From the NCBI GenBank assembly GCA_003222065.1, contig QHUV01000005.1, forward strand, positions 1 through 16,238: a DNA stretch of 16,238 nt. Reading direction: 5' to 3'. The notes below the pieces were generated by a model. The model was given only the letters and a program-made list of their open reading frames with translations, was not told the origin of the DNA and searched no databases. Positions 13,887 through 16,238 of the stretch are shown here, piece after piece (position 1 is the stretch's first letter; each line of letters opens with the position of its first letter). The stretch is from Gemmatimonadota bacterium. Its GTDB lineage: Bacteria; Gemmatimonadota; Gemmatimonadetes; Gemmatimonadales; Gemmatimonadaceae. Made by a program: the position numbers and the translations under genes.

Positions 13887-13993
13887 CGTTCGGCTCGCTA
13901 GCGGATACAGCGCTCAGACCTATAGACACGTAAATCCCTCTGATGAGCTCAACCCATCGCGCTGCGGCACCGTGCTGCGTGCGCGTCCCACCT

Positions 13994-13998
13994 GGAGG
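13994..13998 (+). promoter_or_regulatory. Shine-Dalgarno of the M14-like gene
   Basis: GGAGG, 9 bases before ATG 14008, which also opens a clean signal peptide. The 121-base gap between map and this site shows no repeat or convincing terminator. Confidence 0.8.
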
Positions 13999-14007
13999 TT
14001 CCCCTCG

Positions 14008-16238
<2,231 letters not shown>

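Noticed and set aside
13883..13911. Promoter TTGACG with GATACA or ATACAG before the M14-like gene
   Set aside because: Spacing is 15-16 bases with a weak -10, and the -35 overlaps the map stop; too weak to call.

Overview
The window is a nearly uninterrupted ribosomal-protein super-operon, all on the + strand, from a high-GC bacterium. It starts inside tuf (EF-Tu) and continues rpsJ-rplC-rplD-rplW-rplB-rpsS-rplV-rpsC-rplP-rpmC-rpsQ (S10 block), rplN-rplX-rplE-rpsN-rpsH-rplF-rplR-rpsE-rpmD-rplO (spc block), secY-adk-map, and finally an exported M14-like peptidase that runs off the right end. The high GC, period-7 repeats in the gaps, the zinc-type rpsN and an M14/GATase-like exported protein fit Gemmatimonadota best, but this is inferred from protein style, not from a marker comparison.

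Layout: 1-336 tuf end; 431-5892 plus rpsQ, S10 block; 6220-10966 spc block; 11059-13886 protein-export and maturation block (SecY channel, adenylate kinase, methionine aminopeptidase); 14008-end, exported peptidase homologue. Most genes are separated by 0-20 bases or overlap by 1-11 bases, with good Shine-Dalgarno (SD) sequences. Exceptions are six wider gaps: four hold arms of a 7-base repeat (TAGGTGN and its complement) facing each other, one holds a second period-7 family (GAGCGTN-like), and the secY-adk gap is one nested palindrome. Genes directly behind these gaps mostly lack an SD sequence. No stretch over 300 bases lacks a gene. The infA-rpmJ-rpsM-rpsK-rpsD-rpoA-rplQ block, which usually follows map, is not there.

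The genes jointly build the ribosome core (tunnel proteins uL4, uL22, uL23, uL24 and uL29; peptidyl-transferase proteins uL2, uL3 and uL16; decoding and mRNA-channel proteins uS3, uS5 and uS19) and couple it to secretion (SecY) and N-terminal processing (Map).

Most unusual: (1) many ribosomal proteins carry low-complexity tails, including Lys/Ala histone-H1-like tails on uL4, uL22 and uL29, a Lys/Gly tail on uL5, an Ala/Pro tail on uS19 and a roughly 100-residue Gly/Arg (RGG-type) N-terminus on uS5; (2) the M14-like protein keeps HxxE and the catalytic Glu but has lost the segment with the third zinc ligand; (3) adenylate kinase lacks the GFPR signature; (4) the rplE-rpsN gap holds near-exact copies of the 3' ends of rpsH and rpsN; (5) the period-7 inverted arrays.
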